From assembly GCA_022702545.1 (NCBI GenBank), contig JAHRBC010000006.1:1736001-1800000 (forward strand): a stretch of DNA of 64,000 bases. Direction: 5' to 3'. This document shows, piece after piece, positions 1-12,107 of this stretch. The first letter of the stretch is position 1. Each line of letters begins with the position of its first letter. A program made the position numbers and the translations under genes. This DNA is from Phycomyces nitens. Lineage: Eukaryota > Mucoromycota > Mucoromycetes > Mucorales > Phycomycetaceae. The notes beneath the pieces were generated by a model, which did no database searches, was not told the origin of the DNA, and saw only the letters and a program-made list of their open reading frames with translations.

Positions 1-468
1 GGGTTTGAACTCGAGACGCGTGAGGATCGTGCACGATTTGCAGCCCGAGTCGAATTCACCATCCACACTCTACTAAGCATCCCTAGCCCGTTCCCTTTGA
101 ACCCGGCAACCATTCATGCCATTGAGAGTCTGATGCAGCAGAGATTGTCAGAGAGCAATTGGGTGGAGGCTATGCGATGCTCGCTCTACCTCCTTGTGGT
201 CTATAGACTCATTTTCCCCCCTCTGCACCCCACCCTCACCTACCACACCCTAGTGCTGGCCAGAGCGAGCTGGAACTCGCTGGTCCAGCTAGAGCTCACA
301 GGGATCGGTAAGCGTCTGGAGCGGATCTATGAGAACGGTGTCCGGATGTGGATCCATGTGGCCAAGACAAGTGTTGCACTTACCTTTGGCCAAGATACCA
401 GTCTCTGGCGCGAGGTCGTCGAACTAGAATGGGTCTTTGAGCGAGATCAGAAGCTGAGGCAGCAATAA
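1..468 (+). CDS. C-terminal part of a SMYD-like (SET and MYND) protein, 5' partial
   Basis: The reading frame is open from base 1 to a TAA at 466-468, so this is the last exon or exon part of a gene that begins outside the window. The 155 visible residues are helical and hold a segment around codons 58-90 (AMRCSLYLLVVYRLIFPPLH, then HPTL and LARASW) that resembles the TPR-like C-terminal domain of SMYD lysine methyltransferases. In that family a Tyr-rich helix precedes an FFP..HP turn and a helical LA-rich repeat. The SET and MYND domains would lie upstream and cannot be checked. A pentanucleotide AATAC run follows at about 520-545 in the presumed 3' UTR. The family assignment is tentative; the coding call is firmer. 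Confidence 0.5.
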   Translation, partial: GFELETREDRARFAARVEFTIHTLLSIPSPFPLNPATIHAIESLMQQRLSESNWVEAMRCSLYLLVVYRLIFPPLHPTLTYHTLVLARASWNSLVQLELTGIGKRLERIYENGVRMWIHVAKTSVALTFGQDTSLWREVVELEWVFERDQKLRQQ

Positions 469-755
469 TAGTAATATCATAATAGCACTTCCTTTAAGTC
501 CAGATTACAGTCATTTACTCAATACAATACAATACAATACAATACATCATAGCATAAACATACACCAATAATCCAGTAAAAATAAAAGGCAATAAACATC
601 CATTTATTTCTAATGAAGCATCTTATTATACCAATTACACGTCACACGCTCAAAACTTTTTGTTTGCTCCGCCACGAACCCCCCCCCCTCCACTCCCTTC
701 GCCCTTCCCCTTCCCCTTCCTTGTTCTTCTTTCTTTCTTTTGCCTTTCTATAAGC

Positions 756-3509
756 ATGTCTCGATTCTTCCGTTCTGCGTCTGACAGCGAGTCTGACAGC
801 GAGTCATCCGACAACGAATCCTACATCACCGATGATGACCACGACTCCACTGATGACGAAGTCGAACAGGGAGAACAAGAAGAAGCCCAGCCCAAGAAAT
901 CGCGCTTCTTGAAAGGCACTGGCAGTGATTCCGATACCGATGACGAATCAAATCGCAAACGCCATGTCAAGTCTCAGAAAGACAAGCGTCTGGATGAAAT
1001 GGAAAACTCGATCAAGGCCCTTGAAAGTAGCCAAAAGAACAATGACTGGGGACGCATCTTGGCTGGTGAGTGATGATGTGCCTGTTTCAAAGAATCTGTC
1101 GATACAAGAAGACACTAAAGAAAGATAATCCCCCCTCTTTTTTTCATTTATTTTTTTATTTTTTTGGAATATTTTTAACCTTTAGAATTCGATAAACTCT
1201 CGCTCCATGTCACAAAGGCCGTTACTGGCTTTGATAGCATCCCTGTCCCCAAGGGCTATATCAAAACCATTGTTGATATCGATGCTCTTTTGCAAGAATC
1301 CAAGAACAGCAAAAAGAAGCTTAATGTCACAAACAGCAAGGCAATGAATGTCATGAAACAAAAGATGAAGAAGATTACCAAGCAGTATGAAGATCTTATC
1401 GCAGAGTACAACAAGGTACGCAGATTATCAAGAATGCTTTGGGGTCCCCATAATCTAGAACAACAATGGCTGGGATTTGTTCTAATATGGTTTATTTTTA
1501 TTTTTATTTTATTATTTTTTCTTGGCCAGGATCCCGAGGCTTTTATGGAAGAGGAAGAAGAGGAGATTGTTGAAGAAAAGGTCGTGCCAGTCAAAAAGGC
1601 TGTTGTGGATGTTGTGGCTGAGGAAGAAGACGACGGCTTCACGTCTGTTGGCAAGGGTGGCAAACGTATGGTTGAACTCACAGCCGACAACTTCTTTTCG
1701 ACTCTCAAGGAAGTGCTTGAGAACCGTGGTAAAAAGGTAATCTTTGGAAACGGATATAGGTTTGGGTTATTGACATTTTTATTTCTGTTGCTGGATTAGA
1801 ACACCAACCGAGATGACCAGATCATCACTCTCCAGCGTCTGCTCAAGAGTGCCCGTTCGCCTTTCCAGATCATCTCTGTTCTCTTGTTGCTCATCTCCTC
1901 TCGATTTGATATCAACCTTAGCATGGCCGGTTTCTTGCCTGTTCCTGTGTGGAAGGCAGCTGAAAAGGAATTGAACTTGTTGTTGGAGACTTTGGAAAAG
2001 AACCCTCAATTTGTTGTTCGTGAGGATGCCGAGATGCTCGAGGAAGATGACAAGGATATTACACCTGCTCCTGGACAAGTGGTCGCCTTGCGTGGTTCGG
2101 TTGTTAGCTTTATCGAGCGCCTGGATGATGAATTCACAAAGTCCTTGCAGAACATTGACCAGCACAGCACAGACTACATTGATCGCCTGAGAGATGAGCC
2201 TCAGTTATATACCATGCTTGTCCGTGTTCAAATCTATGGTGAAAAGTACAACATGGAGAACACTGTGTCTAGGGTTGTGATGCGTCGCATTGACCACCTT
2301 TACTTCAAGGTAAATAGCCAAAAAAACAAAAAACAAAGAGGCAAGCTTATATATATTGATCTCAAAAATGTTGTAACTTGTGGTGTGTAGCCTGATGCTG
2401 TCATTCGATCCATCGAGGCTTCTGCTGCCACATTATTGCCAAAGAACCTGTCGTCCAAGATCATTACTTCTGAAGAACCATCAGAATTGATACACCAGCT
2501 GTGTGCTTACCTGTATCGCCAAAAGGCATCTGCTTTACGTACACGCGCCATGCTGTGCCATATTTACCACATTGCACTCCACAAGCAATTCTACACTGCA
2601 CGCGATATGCTGTTGATGTCCCATCTCCAGGAGTCGATTCACCAGGCAGACATCACTACCCAATTGCTCTATAACCGTGCAATGGTACAGATTGGTCTGT
2701 GTGCATTCCGTGAAGGTCTTTTCAAGGAAGCCCATGCTGCTCTTCAGGAGATCCAGGGCTCTGGACGTGTCAAGGAACTGCTGGGCCAGGGTGTCCAGAC
2801 CCCTCGCTATGGCCAACAGACTGCTCCCGAAGTTGACCAGCTTGAACGCCAGCGCCAGTTGCCCTTCCATATGCACATCAACCTTGAACTGCTCGAGTGT
2901 GTGTTCTTGACCTGCTCAATGCTCCTCGAGATTCCTGCCCAGGCTCAGGCCGGCCCCAATACCAAGAAGTTCATTTCCAGACCATTCAAGCGTCTTTTGG
3001 ACTACAATGAGCGTCAAGCCTTTTCAGGACCTCCCGAGAACACTCGCGACCATATCATGAGTGCAGCAAAGGCCTTGGCTTCTGGAGAGTGGGAACGTGC
3101 ACGCGACTCTATTCTGGCCATCAAGGTCTGGGATCTGATGCAGGACACCGAAGCAATCAAGGAAATGCTGGTCAAGAAGATCCAAGAAGAGGGTCTGCGC
3201 ACCTACCTGTTCACCTATGCACCCTACTACTCCACCATTGGTTTGGAGCAGCTTGCAAAGATGTTTGCACTCGAGCCCGCGCGTGTGTCTGCCATTGTTG
3301 CCAAACTCATCCTCAACGAAGAGCTGTCGGCTTCTCTGGATCAAGTCTCCAAGGTCATTGTTCTCCACCAGGTCGAGCTCTCTCAGCTTCAGATCCTTGC
3401 CCTCCAGTTTGCTGACAAGGCAGCATCCATGGTTGACCAGAACGAACGTCTGTCGACTGGTGGTAGAGAAAACCAAAAGAACCACACACACCATCACCAC
3501 CACTCTTAG
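756..3509 (+). CDS. NIP1: Eukaryotic translation initiation factor 3 subunit C (eIF3c/Nip1)
   Basis: Core scaffold subunit of cytosolic eIF3, which bridges the 40S subunit to eIF1 and eIF5 during start-codon selection. Inferred exons are 756-1065, 1186-1415, 1530-1736, 1800-2309 and 2391-3509, giving 791 aa, close to yeast Nip1. All four introns are GT-AG and every join keeps frame. The N-terminus MSRFFRSASDSESDSESS is the family hallmark, followed by acidic Ser-rich stretches and an EEEEEEIVEEK run at the start of exon 3. The central helical part (LQRLLKSARSPFQIISVLLL and MLVRVQIYGEKYNMENTV) and the C-terminal PCI-type segment (YSTIGLEQLAKMFALEPARV) are clear. The protein ends in a His-rich tail with five consecutive His. 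ATG 756 was preferred to upstream in-frame starts because it gives the conserved N-terminus. A CT-rich tract at about 670-745 precedes it. Confidence 0.96.
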
Positions 3510-3980
3510 GTAACATCCTCCATATCCTCAAAACCTTTTTTTTTTCCTTTTTTTCCTTTTCCATTTTTCTGTATAATAAAAAAAAAGCGCGGTTTTTATA
3601 TATATACATATATATAAATATATTTATATTATATATATTATATATATATTTCTAAAATATACCTTGAGGATATATATATGAATACCATTTGTTTTAAATT
3701 TTATAATAATAATAATAATCTATTCTAAAATCATGGCCAATAAAAATTAGGCTTGTCAATAAAGTGTAAGCAATCTCTATTTCCATTAAAGGAAATTATA
3801 GATATCTAAAAACTATATAGTACAAGATTAAGAATTCTCGAGCAACAATTATTAATAATTAACGATGAATATTTTATGGTCAAGAGTTCCTTTTTATAAA
3901 GATATATTTTTTTTTTGAAAATTCACTCTCTTTCTTCTTCTTCTTCTTTTTACTATTATTATTAAAGGACAAAATATCCT
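3510..3980. other. AT-rich intergenic spacer
   Basis: No gene is supported here. The stretch holds TATATA-rich sequence at about 3596-3680, AAT triplets at about 3704-3720, and a CTT-rich stretch at about 3930-3950 just upstream of the ZIP transporter. It probably carries the eIF3c 3' UTR and the promoter of the next gene (inference). Confidence 0.5.
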
Positions 3981-4895
3981 ATGCTCAACCCTTTTGTTTG
4001 GCTCACTTTGCTGAGTCTGTCGATGCTTGTCGGTAGCTTTCTGGCCGGCAGTGTTCCGCTCTCCACAAAACTGTCCGAAGCCAAATTACGCTATTTAACT
4101 TCCCTGGGCGTCGGTCTCTTGCTTGGTTCTGCCTTGGTTGTCATTATTCCCGAAGGCATCGAAACCCTTTACGACAGCCAACGTCATCTATCTAGCGAAT
4201 CACAACATTCAAAACGACAAGAGCATGATGAAGCAAGCCATGCTGCTGTTGGAATCACTCTCGTACTTGGATTCGCAATGATGTTTTTGATTGATCAAGT
4301 GAGCTCTCTTCATGTACATGCATCTCATCCCTCTGGCGAGTACAACGAACTCGACACGATTCCTGATTCTACGGACCCAAGTAACACCAACTCCAACCCC
4401 ACTACCCAAACACGCTCAATGACCCCCACAATTGGATTGATTGTGCATGCCGCGGCAGATGGCATTGCACTTGGTGCATCGGCAACTCATCCTACGCTTT
4501 CAATGATCGTATTTGTGGCAATTATGCTCCACAAGGCCCCAGCAGCATTTGCACTCACGACAGTGCTGTTGGGCGATGGATTGTCTCGCGACAAGGTCCG
4601 AAAACACCTCTTGATCTTTTCACTTGCTGCTCCCATTGGTGCCCTTACAACCTATTTGGCACTTTTGGTCTTGCCAACAGATGCAACCCCAGGTAACCTT
4701 GATTACTGGACAGGTATCCTGCTGCTGTTCTCTGGCGGTACATTTCTCTATGTGGCCATGCACGCACTTCAGGAACTAAAGCCTTCAGGATCGGCCCATT
4801 GTCGCCCATCCGACAAATTGGGACGGTCTCACATGGCAACCGTTCTGGCTGGCATGTTGCTGCCAATATTCTTAAACATCAACCATGGCCACTAG
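3981..4895 (+). CDS. ZIP family zinc/manganese transporter, ZIP9 (SLC39A9/Atx2) type
   Basis: Single-exon gene of 304 aa, the usual size for the ZIP9/ATX2 branch, whose members move Zn2+ or Mn2+ out of the Golgi lumen. Hydrophobic segments are visible at about residues 4-25, 34-55, 90-108, 150-170, 175-197, 210-232, 245-265 and 280-298. The metal-binding helices carry HAAADGIALGAS (TM4 region) and MLHKAPAAFAL (TM5 region), matching the conserved HxxxDG and HKxPxxF motifs. A His/Glu-rich loop (around residues 70-88) lies between TM2 and TM3, where ZIPs bind metal. The start gives MLNPFVWLTLLSLSMLVGSF, a natural first membrane helix. Golgi location is inferred from the family. Confidence 0.93.
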   Translation: MLNPFVWLTLLSLSMLVGSFLAGSVPLSTKLSEAKLRYLTSLGVGLLLGSALVVIIPEGIETLYDSQRHLSSESQHSKRQEHDEASHAAVGITLVLGFAMMFLIDQVSSLHVHASHPSGEYNELDTIPDSTDPSNTNSNPTTQTRSMTPTIGLIVHAAADGIALGASATHPTLSMIVFVAIMLHKAPAAFALTTVLLGDGLSRDKVRKHLLIFSLAAPIGALTTYLALLVLPTDATPGNLDYWTGILLLFSGGTFLYVAMHALQELKPSGSAHCRPSDKLGRSHMATVLAGMLLPIFLNINHGH

Positions 4896-5214
4896 ACTTC
4901 TTTATACTGTTTCTTTTTAAATGCTTGCTCTTTTATACTTGTTACGCTTCTTAAAAAAAAATATCTCTCTCTCACATACAAAACTCAAAGTGAAGTTTTT
5001 TATTGGAAGCCCGGTTGGTCGGTACCTGAAACTGAAAATTTTTAGAAACGTCACTTCGAATCCCCTTCCCTTTTTTTTTATCCTCCATCCACCCCCCTCC
5101 CCTCAACCTTCTTGATCAGGCCAAGCCACAAGTGCCGCGAGACAGAAAAAAAAACAACCTTTTGGGAGATCAAGTGGTTCCTCCTCTTTCCCTGTACAAA
5201 AATAAATAAATAAA
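4896..5214. other. Intergenic spacer and uL13 promoter region
   Basis: No gene is supported. The spacer holds C/T-rich tracts at about 5065-5110, typical upstream of highly expressed ribosomal protein genes, and an AAATAAATAAATAAA run directly before the uL13 start codon at 5215. Confidence 0.4.
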
Positions 5215-6268
5215 ATGTCGACTTTTGAAAAGGTAAACTAGAGAGTCTATTTCGCTCCGAGCATCCTTTATTGCTGTGGTTGGGCACAAATGTATGCATA
5301 TCATACACAACGGATATTGACGTTTTTTAAAAAAAAACTTTTTGCATTAGGTTGTTGTCATTGATGGCAAGGGTCATCTTCTCGGTCGTCTTGCTTCCAT
5401 TGTTGCCAAGCAGGCTCTCAACGGTCAAAAGGTTGTTATTGTCCGTTGCGAGGAACTCAACGTTTCTGGCGAATTCTTCCGTAACAAGCGTAAGTTTTGC
5501 CAAGGAAAAACCGTCCTCTGTGGCAATCAGGGTATATAGAAGAAGGAGAGGGGAGGGGAGGGGAGGGGAGGGGAGGAGGAAGGGATTTGGAGCCAACAGA
5601 GAGTGTCTATTGAAGGGTTGAAAATAAAGGGGTATTAATATAAATTAATACCGGGATCATATTTTGTCTTGACAATTTATAATAATGGATCAATCAATCA
5701 ATCAATCAATTGTCTAATTAATTAATTAATTAATAACCATCGTAATCATCATATAAAAATCATAATTATAATGATAATAATGACAATGATAATAATAATA
5801 ATGTGTATTTACATAGTCAAGTACCACGCTTACCTCAACAAGCGTTGCGTTGTCAACCCCCGTCGTGGTCCCTTCCATTTCCGCGCTCCTTCCCGCATCC
5901 TCTACAAGGCCATGCGCGGTATGGTTCCCCACAAGACTGCTCGTGGTGCCGCTGCTCTTGACCGCATCAAGGTCTTTGAGGGTGTCCCCCCTCCTTATGA
6001 CCGCATGAAGCGCATGGTTATCCCCGATGCTCTCCGTGTCCTCCGTCTTAAGCCCGGACGCAAGTTCACCACTCTCGGTCGCATCTCCCACGAGGTTGGA
6101 TGGAAGTACCAGGATGTCGTTGCCAAGCTCGAGGACAAGCGTAAGGCCAAGTCCTCTGCTTACTACGAGCGCAAGGCTGCCCTCATTGCCATCCAGAAGA
6201 AGGCTGTTGAGTCCAAGGCTGGTGCTCTCAAGACCGTCAACGCCTCCATTGCTGCTCTCGGTTATTAA
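5215..6268 (+). CDS. RPL13A: 60S ribosomal protein L13a (uL13; yeast L16)
   Basis: Structural protein of the large cytosolic ribosomal subunit. Exons are 5215-5232 (six codons, MSTFEK), 5351-5489 and 5817-6268, giving 202 aa, the normal eukaryotic length. The second join splits a Leu codon (C/TC) and restores the conserved [12 protein letters not shown] stretch. Hallmarks include [19 protein letters not shown] near the N-terminus, [20 protein letters not shown], and a Lys/Ala-rich C-terminus. A very short first exon with a 118-bp first intron is typical of fungal ribosomal protein genes. Intron 2 (5490-5816) is unusually rich in simple repeats. Codons are strongly C-ending compared with neighbours, as expected for high expression. 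Confidence 0.97.
5549..5577 (+). repeat. GGGGA tandem repeat in uL13 intron 2 (potential G-quadruplex)
   Basis: About five consecutive GGGGA units lie on the transcribed sense strand inside intron 2 of the uL13 gene. Four or more runs of four guanines separated by single A bases fit the standard G-quadruplex pattern. The intron also holds CAAT and TTAA tetranucleotide runs at about 5690-5735 and AAT-rich sequence near its acceptor. Confidence 0.7.
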
Positions 6269-6905
6269 AGAAAATACTTTTTGACAAAACAAAACAAAAC
6301 AAAACCAAAAAAAAGCAGGAGTACGTACTACTTTATATATATGTATATATGTATATATATCTGTGTGTGTGTGTATGTGTATATAAAGATATATAACCAA
6401 AACTAAAAACAACAACAACAACAACAAAAGACTGTAAAAGAGGAACATTTTGGCTTTGTGATCCTTGGTGGTAGAATTAAAAAAGAAAGAAGAAGAATAT
6501 CTTGAGGTTGTTGATATACTAGATAGACTTTAAATGTACTGATGATGGGTATATAAATATGTATATAAATATGTATATATGGATGTATATATGGATGTAT
6601 GTTGATTTTTTTTATAAATTAAATATATGTGTATATATGATAATAATAATAATATTAATAATGGTAATAATAATAATATATGTTTCTGATGAGGATGTAA
6701 AGGTGTTTTGTGTTGTATTTTTTTTTGGGTGTGTGTGTGATTGTGATTGTGTGATTGTGTGTGTGTAGAGTGGGTTTTCTTTTGTATGTATATATATGTA
6801 TATAGATATAAAGAAGAAGAAGAAGAAGAAGAAGAAGAAAGGTATAAGGAAAAGAAGAATTGGTTGTGGAGAGATGAATGTGTATCATTATTATTTTTGG
6901 TTGCC
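6269..6905. repeat. Low-complexity spacer between convergent genes
   Basis: The spacer separates uL13 (+) and the coiled-coil gene (-). It holds GT/TA alternations at about 6338-6390, repeated ATATGGATGT units at about 6577-6600, TG-rich sequence at 6728-6770 and a GAA run at 6809-6840. The short ORFs here are composed of these repeats and are not credible genes. Confidence 0.5.
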
Positions 6906-9796
6906 TTAGGAACGACGGATCTTTTGCTTGACCTTGCTCAGCTGGGAATCCACTTCATCCAACATTTCTTCCAGCTCTTCTTTTCTCCTGCGAGACATTG
7001 GACCTCCTCCAGTTAATGGAATTTTGCTATAGTCTGACTGAAGCTAGTACAAAAAGAAGGTATTAATACACACTGTCATAGATATGCACTCAAAAGGAAT
7101 CCTTGCCTTTTCCTTTTCCTTTGTCAAGACCATCAACTGATCATCCAGGTTGTTATCCAGTAACGGTCTCCTGGGTTCAACAGTCTCGACATCTTGTGTT
7201 TCGGTAGTGCTGGATGAGTGTGTGGTGCTATAGACACCAGAATGGCTCTTTACTGAATCAGAGCTAGAGGTAGGATGGATATCCTGAGAGGCAGTCTTTT
7301 TGTGAGGAATAAAGAATCCTGCAGACAGTCCATCTTTGCCCAGACTACTAGAATGAGACTCATAAAGATCAGCAGGATATTCTACATGGGCATGTTGGAT
7401 ATGTGGCGAAGCACTAGGTGTGTATATCCATGGTCCAGAAGGCCTTTTGGGTTGACATCATTAGGTCTGGTTTCGCAAGATACTTTTTTTTTGCCTGCGA
7501 GTTACCTTGTAGCATCGCCTGACATGACATCTGGTCTAGCCGCCTGGGCCTTGATCAATTGTTCCATTGTCGATTTCAGAGCACTGATTTGCTCTTGTGC
7601 GTGGCTGTATTCAGACTAGTGTGTGTGTGTGTGGGAGGGGGAATTAGACGAATTTGAAGCCAGTTGGTCTGGCACTTTACCTTGAGGCGATCATATGCCT
7701 GGTCTTTAAGAGAAAGAGCATTGTATAGCTCGGCCTTTTCCTCGTCTGCGAGTCTCTGGTAATACTATTGTTTTCAATCAGAGTTAGATATCGTTGGTTA
7801 ACGACACCTGGGCACACTTACCTCTAGGTCCTGCCTTGATTGCTCGGCCTCATAAGCCTTGTCTCTGGATATTTGCAATATAAACAGCTAGAAAAATGTC
7901 CCAAAACACATTGAACAAACCTTGCATTGTCTGTAACGACTTTAAGCTTTTCGAGCAGCATTGCCAGATCGTCTTCTTTGGCTTGGTTTTTAGCCTACAT
8001 AAAATTAAAATTAAATAAAATTAGTTTGGATTGGATTGGATTTCAATGCAAATATATATATATATATATACCTTTTCTTCTTCGTATTGCTGTAGCAACA
8101 TTTCTTTCTCTTCCATTAGTTCATCGACCGTCATGCTAAAGTAGTCGAGATCCTTGGAGATGGCTGTGGGCAAGGTATTAATATAATATTATAATTATTA
8201 TTTTTTTCAAAATTTGGCTTCATCATTTTGACTTGCCCTCTTTTTGTCCCTGCAGGACTCGTACGACCGACCGCTCCTTTTTTAGATCCTCCTGTAACTG
8301 GGCAATGGTCAACTCCTCTTCTCCTGGCATGGTCTGTGGCTGCAGTGCATCTGATTCTCTAGGAACCTTGTCTTCTGAATCAGCCGGAACTTTACTATTC
8401 CTAGCCGAACCTCCATCCAAAGACTTTGCTGGTGTCGATGCTCGGCTACTGCGTAATGGTGGTGTGATTTTGGCCAGTGGCACAGTAATCTGGGTAGGCT
8501 TTCTTAATTTGGTCCCAACACTAGACACTGGCTGTACTTGTGGAGTTGGCACTGGGGAGGTTGGTATTGAGTTGTTGCTAGTGGGGGTTGGCGAAGGCGA
8601 GTTTGTTGCAACTGAGGTGGCGCCACTGGTTGATGCCGAGGGCTGGGATTGGGATTGTGAGCTTTTGTTGGCTGCAGGACGAGGAACACGATCGTTTGAG
8701 GTTGTTGGTAGGATCTTTGGTCGTTGTTCGTCTTCTGGTTTTGACGAGCTTTTTTTTATGGTGTTTGTGGTCGTGCTGTTTCCCAGAGTGGCCAGTCTAC
8801 TTGTTGTGTTGATGCTGGTTGGCACAGGAATGCCTGGCCGGGTGGGATTAGAGTTGTATCGAGGACGAACCTTTTCTCGTAGCCTGGCAACCGTTGGCTC
8901 GGGGATAATCGAGGGTTTTTCTTCTGGCTTTTCGATTGGTTTTGGTGGTTCCTGATCTACACATATCACAAAACAAGAAATATAAAGATATATATATACT
9001 GCCGCGGTTCAAATGCACTAGTTGACTGCCTTACCTATAGGAGAGATCGTGGGACCAGGTGTGGTTGGCATGACAGCCGTTGTCTGGATAGGTTCGGGCA
9101 TCTTTGGGATCCCAGGGCTCGGTTCGGCTACAAGACTGTTTGGCAGTTCGAGTTGAAAGGTTGCTGGGGTTCCAGATAGTCGTCCCACGTGTTTTGGAGA
9201 CACTTCTTGGAGTTTAGGCAAGTCCCCATGTGATGGACTACCCTGGTTTGATATGCCTAGCTCGGTTGGCGAAAACAATGGCACGGGCATTGGGTGTGTG
9301 TCCAGAATGGCTGGGTAACTCGAGGACTGACGTCGCTTTAATGAACTCATGCTCTGGCGCTTGGTTGGCAACAATCCACTTTTATATATATAATTTGTAT
9401 ACATGTAAAATAAATATTTATATGTGTGTATAGAGGTATATAATGTAAACATTCCAGTTGAGACTACAAGGTACACTACAAACGAACACCAAGAAGAAGA
9501 CAAAAGAAACTGAGAAAATGAAATAATAAACTACCTCAGACGCTTGCTCTTAATCGATCTGTCATCGTCGTAATGATCATCGTGTGTTGGCTCGGGAGCT
9601 ATTGACGGACCTAAGTAATGAAGAGATTCCAATGTCAATTTTGTTTTTATGTTTTTTTTTGTTGTTGTTGGAGTCGTTGTGATTAGAGGGATTCCTTGCC
9701 TGGAGTGGGATGAGACGGCTTACTACTCTTGCCCAGGCCAAATTTCTTCCAGAACTTTTGGCTCGATGACTTTTCTTTGGGACCTTTTGAAGACAT
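6906..9796 (-). CDS. Ser/Pro-rich coiled-coil protein of unknown function, 11 exons
   Basis: Inferred exons in transcription order: 9796-9700, 9610-9535, 9378-9035, 8956-8237, 8163-8072, 7994-7921, 7864-7822, 7764-7681, 7615-7506, 7443-7107, 7043-6906. They give 704 aa with all joins in frame. The N-terminus (MSSKGPKEKSSSQKFWKKF) is basic. Residues 40-380 are disordered, Ser/Pro/Thr-rich with basic patches such as RLREKVRPRY. A coiled coil starts near ELTIAQLQEDLKKERSVVRV (about 388) and continues through exons 5-9 with Leu heptads (ELMEEKEMLLQQYEEEK, LAMLLEKLKVV). The C-terminus is a second short helix (RRRKEELEEMLDEVDSQL). Introns 1, 4 and 10 use GC donors (GCAAG), required to keep frame. 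SKIP near the C-terminus resembles an SxIP EB1-binding site, weak evidence for a cytoskeletal role. I do not recognise the family. Confidence 0.8.
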
Positions 9797-12107
9797 GCGC
9801 ACAATCACTTTATGAAAAAGAAAAAGACGGGCAAATCAAGTAACAATAGAAAGAATCAAATGAGAATCTAGATAAAGAATACGACTGAAAAGGGAGGAAT
9901 AGGGGTCAAAGGTGGGGTAAGAAAGGCAAGGGATAACAAGGAAGAAAGAAAGAAAATAATATAAAAAAATATATAGAGAGAGAGAAAAAGAGAAACAGAG
10001 AAAAAGAGAAACAGAGAAACAGAGAGAGAGAAAAGAAAGAGTGTGCGAGAACGTGGGCTGGCTGTCCAGACTAGCGGAGACCAAACACTCATTAGTCCAT
10101 CATATTGAAAAAATATAGAGGTGCACATGTTCCACTGTGATTCCGGAAAAAGATCATCAGCAAACCTTGTTATTCTTAACCTGTAGCCTGTTGCAATGAC
10201 CATGACAGGGTAAGCTACAGACATCTCCTGAGGCAATACCCGATTCAAGCCAATTTCAAAAGGAGGAGCAGAATACAACAACCGAGTGAGTAGGAGAATG
10301 CTGTGTGTGGATATCCTCGGGGATTCAACCTGGTTTCCTTTTGTGGCGAGGTAATGAGAAAACTCGGATCTACCATGGCAACAGATTTAGAGTGTGAAAT
10401 CAACTATTGCCATCGATACACAGTCGTCATGGAAACAAACTATGGTCCAATCGACAGACGCGACCACAAATGTCAAGTTAATGACAGGTTTTTGGAAATG
10501 TGTGTGTGTTTGTGTGTTTGGGAATCCAAGTCCAAAGAGGAGTGGTGTTTGAAATACCTGGTTATGCAATCATTACCTTGTATCCACAACCTCCTACATC
10601 TCCCTTTTTTTTATATATATATAAAGAGAATACACGTATAAAATAAAAATAAAATAAAAAAAGGGGGAATTTTTCTTCTTCTTCTTTGATTTAGTACTAC
10701 TCTTGGACATTTTGCAGATTCTGAATATTTAATGGTAATTTACTAGATCCCCCAACTGCTCGTAAATAAATCTGCATTTTCACAAAGCGAATGGTACATG
10801 CATTAATGATATTATTCAAAAAAGTCAATTACTAATATGAATTAATGGCTTTGTTATAAATACATATTTTTAAATTGCTCGAGGTGCAGTCGACACAAGG
10901 CTTGGTGCTTGAAATAAAGACCTTGTTTGGTGGGATTGGGCAGTAAAAAATATTTTTTTTAAAAATAAAGTCATGGACACATTTTTTTTTCTGTTACTGC
11001 CTTGTCAAGACACTCGCTTGTTGGCTGGTTCTTTTGACATGCCAAAATACAGGCTAGTTGTATCGAGTAACGTTTTTTTCTTGATCTACTTTCCATACAA
11101 CTTTGTTGTAATGTACGCCACAATAGTGTGGCTTAAATGAATTAAAAAGACACCAAAACTAGGCTTAGATGGTGTGATTGGTGATTAGACTGAGGTTGGT
11201 TGCAATGGAGGCTGTGATAAAGCCACAGGTCGCCTAGGTCTCTAATGAATCTTTGAAAATAATAATAATAATAATAATAATATCGGAGTGCTGGAGATGA
11301 CATGGCAGTAACCACAGCCACAAAAGTGCCTGTTGTACAAAGAGACAATCGATGTCCTCTCAAGGGTATTATTTTTTTTGCAAGTGGTATTTAATTATCT
11401 AGTAGTCAATTTCCTTGGTATTTTATATTTTGTAAGAGTCTGCTTGTGGGACCAAGGTGATCGAGGTCAATAAGATCATATTCTATTTTGCACATTTACC
11501 GTACAAAAATTAAACCCCAGGACCAGTATAAAATCCATGCCATCCTTCTTAGGACTACTAACCTTCCATTCTCTTCTATCTCTCGGCAGTTCATCCGATG
11601 TGTCGTACAATGCAAAAGGGTTTATTGTATGTTGTAGCCTGGTGATGACAAGTCAAATTTAATGCACAAACAAATTTCCAAAACTAGATAATGAAATGTA
11701 CAAGTTTATTATATATGATCTGAACATGTATCAAATAATCAGATACTTGGTGCAGATAATACAGCTCTTGTACGTATCGTAAATGAAAAAATGGTACAAG
11801 ACATGTACAAACATCACGTGTTATGTTTCTCGCCTCCCAGCATTGGGTAAGCGTTACAAATCATATTTTGTTTCATAAATAAGATTTACATAATAAGATT
11901 GATTCAACCAAACTTTTAAACGATGATGATAATAAGAATAAGAATAATAGGAATAGGAATAAAAATAATAGGAATAATAAAATAATAATATGTAAAGGTA
12001 ATAAAACTATATTGCTAGAATGTGCAGAATGTAAAGTGTCATAAGAGATAAACTATATATATGTATATATAATTTATAATAAAACATAAGGTAATCAATT
12101 CAGCTCA
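9797..12107. other. 2.3-kb intergenic region, no supported gene
   Basis: Mostly AT-rich sequence with purine-rich runs at about 9930-10045 and AAT triplets at about 11260-11282 and 11920-11990. A minus-strand frame at 10090-10281 gives a plausible-looking segment but runs into low-complexity sequence and matches nothing I know. The upstream part should carry the promoter of the coiled-coil gene, and the distal part the 3' end of the velvet gene. Confidence 0.45.

Noticed and set aside
6300..6890. ORFs between the uL13 and coiled-coil genes
   Set aside because: They consist of translated dinucleotide and trinucleotide repeats.
8233..8955. 240-codon ORF on the plus strand
   Set aside because: It lies exactly opposite exon 4 of the coiled-coil gene, has odd composition and no motif; the minus-strand frame joins correctly to ten other exons.
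9868..10281. Minus-strand 137-codon ORF upstream of the coiled-coil gene
   Set aside because: The second half is translated purine/pyrimidine low complexity (Ser/Leu/Phe runs); no splice link to the neighbour and no known motif.
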